Assembly: GCA_017615615.1 (NCBI GenBank)
Contig: JAFZZW010000039.1
Location: forward strand, 1-32,276
Direction of reading: 5' to 3'
DNA length: 32,276 bases
Source: Bacteroidales bacterium
GTDB lineage: Bacteria; Bacteroidota; Bacteroidia; Bacteroidales; UBA932
Position 1 is the first letter of the stretch, and each line of letters starts with the position of its first letter. The notes beneath the pieces are model-generated. The model made no database searches. It was not told the origin of the DNA and was given only the letters and a program-made list of their open reading frames with translations. Shown piece after piece: positions 24,823 to 32,276 of this stretch. A program made the position numbers and the translations under genes.

Positions 24823-27327
24823 TCAGAAATCGAATCCAAGGGAAATGTAAAGTCCGGCATCCTGGAAGAACCTGCCTGTCCTGGGAGACCAGTTCCCGAG
24901 CAGTTTCAAAGGCCCCAGCGGTGTGACGTATGCAAACTCGAGCCCTGCGCCCCACAAGTCGGGGAGCAACGTCTTCCCGAGGTCGTCCAGATCGATTATC
25001 TCGTCGGAGCTGAACCAGTTCTTGAAATAGCCTCCGGTGGCGGTGATATAGAAATTGCCCGCCTGGGCCCTGAGGCCCAGCTGCGCCACTCCGACCAGCG
25101 GAGCCGCCTGATACACATTGCCCAGGCCGATGAAAGGGATCTGGCCGTCCATGTAACGGCCGGGAATCACGCCGCCTACATAATTCTTGTGGGCTATGGA
25201 AAACTTGGGGTTGGACTCGTCGTAATCGGCGAGAGTGAAGTCGTTCTCGACTATCATGCGGGCGTGCAGTTCCGGGAGGAAGGCGAAATGTTCACCGGCT
25301 GGCAGGACGCTGTTGAAGCTGAGATAACCCGTCAGCAGCGGGACGAACTCCCCCGCTCCGCTCTTGCGGAAGTCGTAGTCGGCCCCGAACGTGAGCTTCA
25401 CGCCCTTGGAGGGGTAGAAAGAGCGGTCCATCGTATAGAGCGTACCGTTGCCGAAGAAACCGAGGAATCCTCCCCTGGTCTGTTCCGGATGCTGCTCGTA
25501 CATGTCGAATCCGTACTTGCTCATAGGCGACAGCGCGTATAAGCGGTACTGCGCTCCCAGGTTGAAGTCCACCTGTTTCCATCTCAGGTTGGAGAGGTAA
25601 AGGCGCGAGAACACGCCTCCCCAGCGGAATTCTTCGGTGCCGCCGACAAGGTTGGGGTACATCGACGCCGAGACGTTTCTTGCCGAGACGTCCAGGTTGA
25701 CGGTAGGGAGCCAGCTGACGTCAAGTGCCGCACGGGCACTGAACGTCTGGGTGCGTCCGAGCTCTGCGTCAAGATCCAGTTTGAGCCCGCTCAGCTTGTG
25801 GGCGTTGAATCCGACGTTGAATATGAATGCCGCCCATTCTTCCGTATCGAACCGGAAGCCCAGGCCGAACTGGTGCATCGGCCCCTTGACGCAGTCGAAC
25901 ACCAGTTTGTATGGTTCTTCCGTGCCGAGTATGCTGTATGTAACGGTGGAGAAGCAGCCGGTGGCCTCGATGACGGACATCATCCGGTCCATTTCCTGCT
26001 TGTTGACATAAGAACCGGCCTTGAACTTGATGCGGCGGTGCATGTAGCGGGATTCGGAATTCGTAAGGCCGTGGAATTCGACGGCGTAAATCCGGACGGG
26101 GTGCCGGCTGATATCCCTTGCCGGAGGGGCGTTGAGCGACGGCGTGGCGTCGGGCATAAGGCTCTTCACACCGTCCAGTGCCTCCTCGCGCGCCCGGGCG
26201 GCGACATATCCGCGGTGAATCAGGGTATCGATGGCGGCCGGGGTGAAACTGAGCATGCCGTAGCCGTCGAGCTCGGGCTTGATGAAGACGTCGGGCGCAT
26301 TCCTGTTCTGTGCCATGGATTCGCTTCCGAGCATCGTGATGAAACGGTTGACTATATCCAGCAGGTTGTTGACCTGGGAATAGGTAAGGTCCTTGTCGGA
26401 CAGGCTTACGCCGATTATTATGTCGCAGCCCATGGCCTTGGCAAGGTCGACCGGGAAATTGTTGCGGACGCCTCCGTCCACCAGCACCATGCCCCCCGTG
26501 CGCACGGGCTTGAACATGCCAGGTATGCTCATGGTTGAGCGCATGGCGGTCTTGAGCGAACCGTTGGACCAGTTCTTGGCCTTGACGGTAACCATGTCGG
26601 CCGCAACGCAGAAGAACGGGATTGGCAGTTCGGAGAAAGACATGTTGTCTTCGTAACCCACGGCCAGGCTGGAGAGCAGGTTGTTGACGTTGAAACCGTA
26701 AACATATCCGGAAGGCAGCGAATTCATGAACGTGTTCCTTCCGAAGCGGGTATTGTCGGATTCGTTGCCATATCGTACCTGTTCGTCTATGCGGGCCTGG
26801 AAGTCCTTGTCAGCGTACATGAACGGAACCGACAGCAGGTAGGTTTCCCGGTACAGCTTCTGCTTGTACGTATAATAGGAACGGTCTATCCTGTCCGTGA
26901 GCATGACGCCCCAGTCCTGGGCGCGCAGCAGGGAATCCATATACTCAGGCTCATAGCCCAGCGCCGCCATGCCGCCGATGAGGCCGCCCATGCTGGTGCC
27001 GAATATGGCGTCTACGGGAATCTCTTTCTCCTTAAGGTACTTGAGCACGCCGACATGTGCGGCGCCCTTGGCTCCGCCGCCGCTGAGGACAAGGCCGACG
27101 GTGGGGCGCTTCTGCTCCATGTGGATACGGTCCATATAAGCGCGCATGGCGGCGATTGCCGCGGCGTCTTCTTCCGGGTCGGTGCTCTCGACCGCAAGGC
27201 CGTTGGCATGCGTCTGGGCTGCAGCCGGCAGCCACAGCATCAACGCCGCGGCGGCTATGAGCGCTGCCCGGCAAGCATTCCGCAGGCGGCAAGTATATCT
27301 TCTCCTCTGGAGGCTCTTATCGTACAT
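24823..27327 (-). CDS. Patatin-like phospholipase with POTRA and outer-membrane barrel (PlpD-like)
   Basis: An 834-residue protein resembling type Vd secreted lipases. A signal peptide with a long basic n-region ends near PAAAQ (38). The patatin domain follows, with oxyanion loop LSGGGAKG (81-88), nucleophile Ser112 in GTSMGG and Asp284 in DGG. Next come a POTRA-like segment (about 410-480, from VRIYAVEFHGL) and a C-terminal ~350-residue beta-barrel ending in Phe (GFDF). In this architecture the lipase is linked to an outer-membrane pore. The ATG at 27327 overlaps the rlmN end by 73 bases; no other ATG leaves a complete signal peptide, so the start is somewhat uncertain. RecX follows after one base. 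Confidence 0.88.
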   Translation of the reverse strand: MYDKSLQRRRYTCRLRNACRAALIAAAALMLWLPAAAQTHANGLAVESTDPEEDAAAIAAMRAYMDRIHMEQKRPTVGLVLSGGGAKGAAHVGVLKYLKEKEIPVDAIFGTSMGGLIGGMAALGYEPEYMDSLLRAQDWGVMLTDRIDRSYYTYKQKLYRETYLLSVPFMYADKDFQARIDEQVRYGNESDNTRFGRNTFMNSLPSGYVYGFNVNNLLSSLAVGYEDNMSFSELPIPFFCVAADMVTVKAKNWSNGSLKTAMRSTMSIPGMFKPVRTGGMVLVDGGVRNNFPVDLAKAMGCDIIIGVSLSDKDLTYSQVNNLLDIVNRFITMLGSESMAQNRNAPDVFIKPELDGYGMLSFTPAAIDTLIHRGYVAARAREEALDGVKSLMPDATPSLNAPPARDISRHPVRIYAVEFHGLTNSESRYMHRRIKFKAGSYVNKQEMDRMMSVIEATGCFSTVTYSILGTEEPYKLVFDCVKGPMHQFGLGFRFDTEEWAAFIFNVGFNAHKLSGLKLDLDAELGRTQTFSARAALDVSWLPTVNLDVSARNVSASMYPNLVGGTEEFRWGGVFSRLYLSNLRWKQVDFNLGAQYRLYALSPMSKYGFDMYEQHPEQTRGGFLGFFGNGTLYTMDRSFYPSKGVKLTFGADYDFRKSGAGEFVPLLTGYLSFNSVLPAGEHFAFLPELHARMIVENDFTLADYDESNPKFSIAHKNYVGGVIPGRYMDGQIPFIGLGNVYQAAPLVGVAQLGLRAQAGNFYITATGGYFKNWFSSDEIIDLDDLGKTLLPDLWGAGLEFAYVTPLGPLKLLGNWSPRTGRFFQDAGLYISLGFDF

Positions 27328-28268
27328 ACTACTCCGTGTTTGGTAAGTCTGTCCCTGAATTCTTCCATCCTTACCGCAGGGGCACAGTCGTAAGGAAAGT
27401 CCGGAATCTTGTGGAAACGGATCAGGTTCACCCTGCATTCCAGGCCCGAAAGGAGGCGGACGAGGGCGTCGGCGTGGCGCTTGGTGTCGTTCCAGCCGGA
27501 GAACATGGTGTATTCGAAACTCACCCTGCGCTGGCCGGAGAAATCGTACCGGCGCAGCAGGGCGACAATGTCTTCAAGCGGCCAGGCCTTCTGGACGGGC
27601 ATCATCCCGAGGCGCTCGTCCGGAAAAGGATTGTGGAGGCTCACGGCAAGATGGCAGCGCTGGCCGTCCAGGAAGCGCTCCAGCACCGGCAGCACGCCGA
27701 TGGTGCTGAGCGTTATGCGCTTGGGGCTCCAGCCGAAGCCCTTGTCGGACGTGAGGATGTCAATAGCCTGGGAAACAGCCTCGTAATTGTCCAGAGGCTC
27801 CCCCATCCCCATGAAAACGGCGTTGGTGAGTTCCTGCGATCCGGGGATGCTGACGAACTGGTTGAGGATGTCGCCGGCGTCCAGGTTGCCGTGCCAGCCC
27901 TGGCGGCCGGTCATGCAGAACCTGCAGCCCATACGGCAGCCGGCCTGGGAACTGACGCAAAGGGTTTTACGGTCTTCGTCCGGGATCATGACGGCCTCCA
28001 CGGCATTGTGTTCCCCTACGGTGAAAAGGTACTTGACTGTACCGTCGGAAGAGACAGCAGAACCGGCGGGCCCGGAGGTTCCGAGCTCGCAGGATTCCTG
28101 CAGACGGGCCTTGGAATCCTTGGAGATGTTGGTCATGCGGTCCCAGGAACCGACCCTTTTTACATAGAGCCACTCTGCGATCTGACGGCCCACGAACGGC
28201 CTGAGACCGCAGTCTGCGGCAATGGCGGCAAGCTGTTCCGAATTTTTTCCGATCAACTTCGTTTTCAC
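27255..28268 (-). CDS. rlmN: Dual-specificity 23S rRNA/tRNA adenosine C2-methyltransferase RlmN
   Basis: A 337-residue radical-SAM enzyme that methylates C2 of adenosine in 23S rRNA and some tRNAs. The iron-sulfur motif CxxxCxxC is CRMGCRFC (Cys111, 115, 118), followed by GMGEPLDNYE. The catalytic C-terminal cysteine is in AACGMLAG. I place the start at GTG 28268, which gives the usual VKTKLIGKNSEQL N terminus. No ATG is suitably placed: the upstream ATGs would run through the promoter and into recA. It heads the operon ending with the PAP2 gene, and its -7 box ends four bases before the GTG. Confidence 0.88.
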   Translation of the reverse strand: MKTKLIGKNSEQLAAIAADCGLRPFVGRQIAEWLYVKRVGSWDRMTNISKDSKARLQESCELGTSGPAGSAVSSDGTVKYLFTVGEHNAVEAVMIPDEDRKTLCVSSQAGCRMGCRFCMTGRQGWHGNLDAGDILNQFVSIPGSQELTNAVFMGMGEPLDNYEAVSQAIDILTSDKGFGWSPKRITLSTIGVLPVLERFLDGQRCHLAVSLHNPFPDERLGMMPVQKAWPLEDIVALLRRYDFSGQRRVSFEYTMFSGWNDTKRHADALVRLLSGLECRVNLIRFHKIPDFPYDCAPAVRMEEFRDRLTKHGVVCTIRASRGEDILAACGMLAGQRS

Positions 28269-28272
28269 CTTA

Positions 28273-28280
28273 CAAAAATA
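28273..28280 (-). promoter_or_regulatory. -7 box for the rlmN operon
   Basis: The minus strand reads TATTTTTG, matching TAnnTTTG, and only four bases (TAAG) separate it from the GTG at 28268. Transcription would start at or next to the start codon. Confidence 0.5.
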
Positions 28281-28293
28281 ACGAATTTTCTCG

Positions 28294-28301
28294 TATATTT
28301 G
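28294..28301 (+). promoter_or_regulatory. -7 box for recA
   Basis: TATATTTG matches the -7 consensus and lies 25 bases before the ATG at 28327. The leader is AT-rich (GGATAATTTAAAAC) without a Shine-Dalgarno sequence. I see no recognisable LexA-type operator palindrome in the 58-base space between recA and rlmN. Confidence 0.6.
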
Positions 28302-28326
28302 TAAGGATAATTTAAAACCACACGTT

Positions 28327-29355
28327 ATGGCTAAAGAAATTGAAACGCAGGCCTCAGACATCAATGCCGCAAAACTCAAGGCATTGCAGGCCACTATCGA
28401 CAAGATCGAGAAAGATTTCGGAAAGGGCACGATTATGAAGCTGGGAGATCAGCCACAATGGGATGTCCAGGTGATACCGAGCGGATCCGTTGCGCTCGAC
28501 CACGCACTCGGCATCGGTGGTTACCCCCGCGGCCGCATCATCGAGATTTACGGCCCCGAGTCCAGCGGCAAGACCACCCTTGCCATCCATGCCATCGCAG
28601 AGGCCCAGAAGACCGGCGGCATCGCAGCCATGATCGACGCCGAACACGCCTTCGACCGCACCTATGCCCAGGCGCTTGGAGTCAATCTCGAAACCCTTCT
28701 TATCAGCCAGCCCGACAACGGCGAGCAGGCACTTGAAATCGCAGACAACCTCATCCGCAGCGGCGCAGTGGACATCGTTGTCATCGACTCCGTCGCAGCC
28801 CTCACCCCCAAGGCGGAAATCGAAGGCGAAATGGGCGACAACAAGGTCGGCCTCCAGGCCCGCCTCATGAGCCAGGCGCTCCGCAAGCTCACCGCCAACA
28901 TCGCCAAGACCAACACCTGCTGCATCTTCATCAACCAGCTGCGCGAAAAGATCGGCATCATGTTCGGCAACCCGGAAACCACTACCGGCGGCAACGCCCT
29001 CAAGTTCTACGCCTCCGTACGAATCGACGTCCGCCGCACCACCCAGCTCAAGGACGGTGACGAGGCCACCGGCAACCGCACCCGCGTCAAGGTCGTCAAG
29101 AACAAGATGGCCCCGCCCTTCAAGAAGGCCGAGTTCGACATCGTTTACGGAGAAGGCATCAGCCACGTCGCGGAGATCGCCGACCTCGCCATCGAGTTCG
29201 ACATCATCCACAAGAGCGGCTCCTGGTTCTCCTACAACGGCGAAAAACTCGCCCAGGGTCTGTCCAGCGTAAAGCAGCTCCTCAAGGACAACCCCGAGCT
29301 CTGCGATGAAATCGAGGCCAAGGTCCGCGAGGCCCTGAACACCGTCAAAGACTGA
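28327..29355 (+). CDS. recA: Recombinase RecA
   Basis: A 342-residue DNA strand-exchange ATPase. Walker A is GPESSGKT and Walker B is [12 protein letters not shown]. The L1/L2 DNA-binding loops are present ([23 protein letters not shown] and [30 protein letters not shown] regions), and [14 protein letters not shown] is conserved. Length is normal and no intein is present. The start is ATG 28327. It is followed by a strong terminator and faces the divergent rlmN-recX operon. Confidence 0.97.
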   Translation: MAKEIETQASDINAAKLKALQATIDKIEKDFGKGTIMKLGDQPQWDVQVIPSGSVALDHALGIGGYPRGRIIEIYGPESSGKTTLAIHAIAEAQKTGGIAAMIDAEHAFDRTYAQALGVNLETLLISQPDNGEQALEIADNLIRSGAVDIVVIDSVAALTPKAEIEGEMGDNKVGLQARLMSQALRKLTANIAKTNTCCIFINQLREKIGIMFGNPETTTGGNALKFYASVRIDVRRTTQLKDGDEATGNRTRVKVVKNKMAPPFKKAEFDIVYGEGISHVAEIADLAIEFDIIHKSGSWFSYNGEKLAQGLSSVKQLLKDNPELCDEIEAKVREALNTVKD

Positions 29356-29375
29356 TTCAGCCACCATTCAGAAGA

Positions 29376-29407
29376 AGAGATGCAGGCGCTTGCATCTCTT
29401 TTTCTTT
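29376..29407 (+). terminator. Rho-independent terminator after recA
   Basis: AGAGATGCA (29376-29384) pairs perfectly with TGCATCTCT (29391-29399) around a six-base loop, followed by a T-rich run TTTTTCTTT. It lies 21 bases after the recA stop and only ten bases ahead of the next gene. Confidence 0.88.
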
Positions 29408-29416
29408 ACCACCGCA

Positions 29417-30838
29417 ATGAACGACACCAGACTAAAGGAACTCTTTGAAAAGCACACCGGAAGAGAGCTTGAATCCACCAGGGAGCTCCCCTCCTCAGGA
29501 AGTCACCGCAGGTATTTCCGGCTGAGTGCGGAGAATGTATCCCTGATGGGCGTGCTGGGCACCTGCCTGGAAGAGAACCGTGCTTTCATCAGCTTCTCCG
29601 CCCATTTCCGCAGCAAAGGCATACGCGTCCCCGCGGTGCTTGCCGTCAGCGAAGATGGATTCGCTTACCTGCAGGAAGACCTGGGCGACGACATGCTGTT
29701 CGACCTCGTCAGCCAGGGGCGCGACAGCGGCGTCTACAGCCCCTACGAAACCGGCCTCCTGTGCGACGCCATCGAGCAGCTTCCCAAGCTCCAGTTCCAG
29801 GGCGCCGACGGCCTCGACTGGAACGACTGCTATCCGCAGGGAGGATTCGACTCCCGTATGGTCGATTTCGACCTCAACTACTTCAAATACTGCTTCCTCA
29901 AGGCCACCGGCCTGGAATTCAACGAGGTGCTGCTCCAGGACGACTTCGAGGCCCTCAAGTCAGACCTTCTCCAGGAAGACGACAACACCTTCATGCACCG
30001 CGACTTCCAGGCACGCAACGTTATGGTGAAGGACGGCAAGAGCTGGATAATCGATTTCCAGGGCGGCCGCCGCGGTCCCATATATTACGACGTGGCATCC
30101 TTCATATGGCAGGCGCGCTCCCGTTTCCCGGACGACCTCAAGCAAGAACTCATACGCACATACCTGCGTGCCCTGCGGAGCTACAAACAGGTCGATGAAG
30201 AGCATTTCCGCGGGCGTCTCCGCCTGTTCGTGCTGTTCCGGACGCTCCAGGTCCTCGGTGCCTACGGTTTCCGTGGCTACTTCGAGAAAAAGCCCCACTT
30301 CATCGCGAGCGTACCGTACGCCATGAGCAACCTCCGCACCCTGCTCCAGACCCCGTTCAGCTCATATCCGTATCTGGATTCCATCCTGCGGCAGCTGACG
30401 GAGATGCCACAGTTCAACGAGGCTCCGGAAGACAAGCGGCTCGAGGTCCGGATCTACAGTTTCGCATACAAGAAGGGCATCCCGGCCGACAACACCGGCA
30501 ACGGAGGAGGATACGTATTCGACTGCCGTTCCATCAACAATCCGGGCAAATACGAGCACTACCGCCAGTTCAACGGCAACGACCCGGAAGTCATCCGGTT
30601 CCTCGAGGACGACGGCGAGGTCACCGTCTTCCTGGACAGCGTGTACAAACTGGTCGACGCCCATGTGCGCCGCTTCATGGAACGCAAGTTCACCCACCTG
30701 CAGGTGTGTTTCGGCTGCACCGGAGGGCAGCACCGTTCCGTCTATTGCGCAGAGCATCTGGCCCGCCACCTCGCACAGAAGTACGACGTCAAGGTGCTCG
30801 TCACCCACAGGGAACTGAACACCGAAAAAATGCTGTAG
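29417..30838 (+). CDS. Sugar kinase-like phosphotransferase (AmgK-like) fused to RapZ C-terminal domain
   Basis: A 473-residue two-domain protein. Residues about 10-320 are an aminoglycoside-phosphotransferase fold like the cell-wall sugar kinase AmgK, with catalytic loop MHRDFQARNV (193-202) and metal-binding IIDFQGG (211-217). Residues about 343-473 match the C-terminal domain of RapZ (FDCRSINNPG at 368-377 and GCTGGQHRSVY at 433-443), which in enterobacteria binds RNA and glucosamine-6-phosphate. The RapZ ATPase domain is absent. The start is ATG 29417. The next gene is a MurU-like nucleotidyltransferase one base away, as expected for MurNAc/GlcNAc salvage. The coupling of kinase and sensor domain is inferred. 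Confidence 0.85.
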   Translation: MNDTRLKELFEKHTGRELESTRELPSSGSHRRYFRLSAENVSLMGVLGTCLEENRAFISFSAHFRSKGIRVPAVLAVSEDGFAYLQEDLGDDMLFDLVSQGRDSGVYSPYETGLLCDAIEQLPKLQFQGADGLDWNDCYPQGGFDSRMVDFDLNYFKYCFLKATGLEFNEVLLQDDFEALKSDLLQEDDNTFMHRDFQARNVMVKDGKSWIIDFQGGRRGPIYYDVASFIWQARSRFPDDLKQELIRTYLRALRSYKQVDEEHFRGRLRLFVLFRTLQVLGAYGFRGYFEKKPHFIASVPYAMSNLRTLLQTPFSSYPYLDSILRQLTEMPQFNEAPEDKRLEVRIYSFAYKKGIPADNTGNGGGYVFDCRSINNPGKYEHYRQFNGNDPEVIRFLEDDGEVTVFLDSVYKLVDAHVRRFMERKFTHLQVCFGCTGGQHRSVYCAEHLARHLAQKYDVKVLVTHRELNTEKML

Positions 30839-30839
30839 C

Positions 30840-31598
30840 ATGAAGGCAATGGTATTCGCCGCCGGCCTCGGGACGCGTCTGCGCCCCATTACGGACTCTA
30901 TGCCCAAGGCACTCGTCCCCGTCTGCGGCCAGCCCCTTCTGTATCACGTGCTGTCCAGGCTGCGCGATGCCGGGTACGACGAGATTGTCGTCAATGTGCA
31001 CCATTTCCCGCAGCAGATACGCGATTACCTCTCCTCCCACGGATTCGGCGTCCGCATCAGCATTTCCGACGAATCCTCGGCACTTCTGGAAACCGGCGGC
31101 GGCATAAGGCACGCGGCGCCTCTTCTGCTGCCCTGCGACGGTCCGTTTCTGGTACACAACGTCGACATTGTTTCCAACCTCGACCTTCAATGTTTCCGCG
31201 CCCAGACGCCACCGGGCGCCCTCGCCACGCTTCTCGTAAGCGAGCGGCAGACCAGACGCTACCTCCTCTTCAGCGACGACATGCGCCTTGTGGGTTGGAC
31301 AGACACGTCAACCGGCGAGGTGCGCTCCCCTTATACGGGGCTTGACCCTTCCGGATGCCGCCGTTACGCCTTCGCCGGCATCCACAACATCTCCCCTGCC
31401 ATATTCGGGGCCTTCGACTCCATGGGAATGCCGGAGCGCTTCCCCATCATGGACTTCTACCTCCGGGCCTGCGCCAGCCACCCCATATACGGAGTCGCCG
31501 CGGAGGACCTTACCCTTGTCGACGTAGGCAAGATAGAAACGCTCGCAGAAGCCGAAACTATCTGCCGCCGCATTCTGCAACTTCAGCCGAAGCACTGA
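30840..31598 (+). CDS. Nucleotidyltransferase, MurU-like
   Basis: A 252-residue cytoplasmic sugar-1-phosphate nucleotidyltransferase. The N-terminal signature is AAGLGTRLRPITDSMPKAL (about 7-25), followed by LVPVCGQPLL, the metal/substrate motif HNVDIVSN (in place of LNGD), and the C-terminal VDVGKIETLAEAE. It resembles MurU, which makes UDP-MurNAc from MurNAc-1-phosphate in peptidoglycan recycling. The preceding AmgK-like kinase would supply the sugar-1-phosphate. The two genes are separated by one base. Mannose-1-phosphate guanylyltransferase-like activity cannot be excluded. Confidence 0.82.
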   Translation: MKAMVFAAGLGTRLRPITDSMPKALVPVCGQPLLYHVLSRLRDAGYDEIVVNVHHFPQQIRDYLSSHGFGVRISISDESSALLETGGGIRHAAPLLLPCDGPFLVHNVDIVSNLDLQCFRAQTPPGALATLLVSERQTRRYLLFSDDMRLVGWTDTSTGEVRSPYTGLDPSGCRRYAFAGIHNISPAIFGAFDSMGMPERFPIMDFYLRACASHPIYGVAAEDLTLVDVGKIETLAEAETICRRILQLQPKH

Positions 31599-31614
31599 CA
31601 ATCAGAGAGTTACG

Positions 31615-31644
31615 AAAAAACCTCTGGGAGTATTTCCCAGAGGT
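31615..31644 (-). terminator. Rho-independent terminator of the right-edge minus-strand gene
   Basis: ACCTCTGGGA (31620-31629) pairs with TCCCAGAGGT (31635-31644) around a five-base loop. On the minus strand the stem is followed by TTTTTT, given by the A-run at 31615-31620. It lies 24 bases after the stop at 31669. There is no T-run on the plus strand, so it acts mainly in the minus direction. Confidence 0.85.
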
Positions 31645-31668
31645 CGAAACGTAAGGTGCTGAAAGTCA

Positions 31669-32276
31669 CTAGCTGACGTCGGCGCGGGCCATGGAGTCGA
31701 TGTAGTACTTCTGGCCCACGAAGACATCCTCCTTGTAAGGGTTGATGTGACGCTTCCTGGACTGGGCGACGATGTAGCACAGTGCAATGATATTGGTCAC
31801 GAGTGCCAGGGCGCTGATAATGACCATCATGGTAGGATTGGCGGCAACCACGGAAGGATCTACCGTAGTACCCACCACGCCGTCGACTGCGGCCTGTCCG
31901 CCGGCGGCATAAAGCTTCTCGACGGTAGCTACGCCCTCGGGATAAAGCACAGGCAGGGTTGCCCAGCTTGTCCACTGGCGGCCGTCCTTGAAGGTTTCCT
32001 GGAACAGAGGGAACACCTGGGCGAACATGCACCAGATGGCGAGGGTGTTGGCGCGGTTCTGGATCCAGCCGCCGCGGTTCCACAGAAGGGCGGCCACGGT
32101 AGGGGCGAGAAGCAGGGCGACACCGCAATACCAGCTGTGGGTAGGCAGGCAGTTGTAGGTGTAAGCGAAGTTCCAGATATCGTAGATGACGATGTAAACC
32201 CAGGTCATGTCGGCCCAGATCATATCCTGCTTGTTCTTGGAAGGATAGACGTTCCACCAGGCGGTCATACAGAAAA
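31669..32276 (-). CDS. Integral membrane protein, DUF5692-like, C-terminal part (cut by window edge)
   Basis: At least 199 residues of a membrane protein rich in Trp and Tyr. Several helices are visible (around MTWVYIVIYDIWNFAY, VALLLAPTVAALLW, TLAIWCMFAQVFPLF and a last one, MVIISALALVTNIIALCYIV). A soluble tail ends in VFVGQKYYIDSMARADVS. The segment WNFAYTYNCLPTHSWYCG is what I recall of DUF5692 proteins, whose function is not known. The frame stays open to the window edge upstream of the first Met at 32268, so the true start is probably outside. It is followed by its own terminator. Confidence 0.6.
   Translation of the reverse strand, partial: FCMTAWWNVYPSKNKQDMIWADMTWVYIVIYDIWNFAYTYNCLPTHSWYCGVALLLAPTVAALLWNRGGWIQNRANTLAIWCMFAQVFPLFQETFKDGRQWTSWATLPVLYPEGVATVEKLYAAGGQAAVDGVVGTTVDPSVVAANPTMMVIISALALVTNIIALCYIVAQSRKRHINPYKEDVFVGQKYYIDSMARADVS

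Noticed and set aside
28354..29367. A 337-codon open frame antisense to recA
   Set aside because: It is a mirror of recA codons, with low-complexity Val/Gly/Asp/Leu composition.

Overview
The window is about 32 kb of densely packed, GC-rich chromosome from a member of the Bacteroidota, most likely the order Bacteroidales. The evidence is: promoter -7 boxes of the Bacteroidetes form TAnnTTTG in front of the operons; few Shine-Dalgarno-like leaders; an UpxY-type NusG-like regulator beside Wza/Wzc polysaccharide export genes; a dipeptidyl peptidase IV; a 5'-nucleotidase split into two genes; and a THUMP-like methyltransferase typical of Bacteroidales. I see no rRNA, tRNA, CRISPR array, phage or transposase gene. 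Genus cannot be told from the sequence alone.

Layout. (1) 1-5256, minus strand: one operon of an ABC-2 exporter (ATPase, permease), the two halves of a 5'-nucleotidase in reversed order, the YicC endoribonuclease and the start of glutaminyl-tRNA synthetase, which runs off the left edge. (2) 5315-7141, plus: a short dipeptidyl peptidase IV. (3) 7118-11961, minus: an operon of a kinase-less HAMP sensor-like protein, the K+ transporter TrkH, a RecD-like helicase and a SAM methyltransferase. (4) 12033-13229, plus: a ROK-family regulator. (5) 13472-21977, minus: a seven-gene polysaccharide operon (Wza, Wzc, CapD-like dehydratase, UpxY, RfbD, RfbA, RfbB). (6) 22059-28268, minus: RlmN, a patatin/beta-barrel protein, RecX, RNase HI, PdxA and a PAP2 phosphatase. 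(7) 28327-31598, plus: recA with a terminator, then a sugar kinase fused to a RapZ C-terminal domain and a MurU-like nucleotidyltransferase. (8) 31669 to the right edge, minus: a DUF5692-like membrane protein with its own terminator.

Genes inside operons are often joined by 1-4 base stop/start overlaps (ATGA, TAATG, TGATG), which suggests translational coupling. At three places divergent operons start from back-to-back -7 boxes (near 5290, 12000 and 28287). In two cases the predicted transcription start lies at or next to the start codon.

The most unusual signal is a small palindromic element with a conserved GC-rich core (CGCTTCGCT, CCCTCCCACT, GGGCCCCTCCC). One copy sits inside the methyltransferase gene (7461-7580) and adds exactly 40 codons. 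A second copy lies right after the ROK gene (13223-13370), followed by a degenerate relative facing the other way. The core is shared but the inverted-repeat arms are different in each copy. In the second copy one arm includes the stop codon of the upstream gene. This could be an undescribed mobile or structural repeat family.
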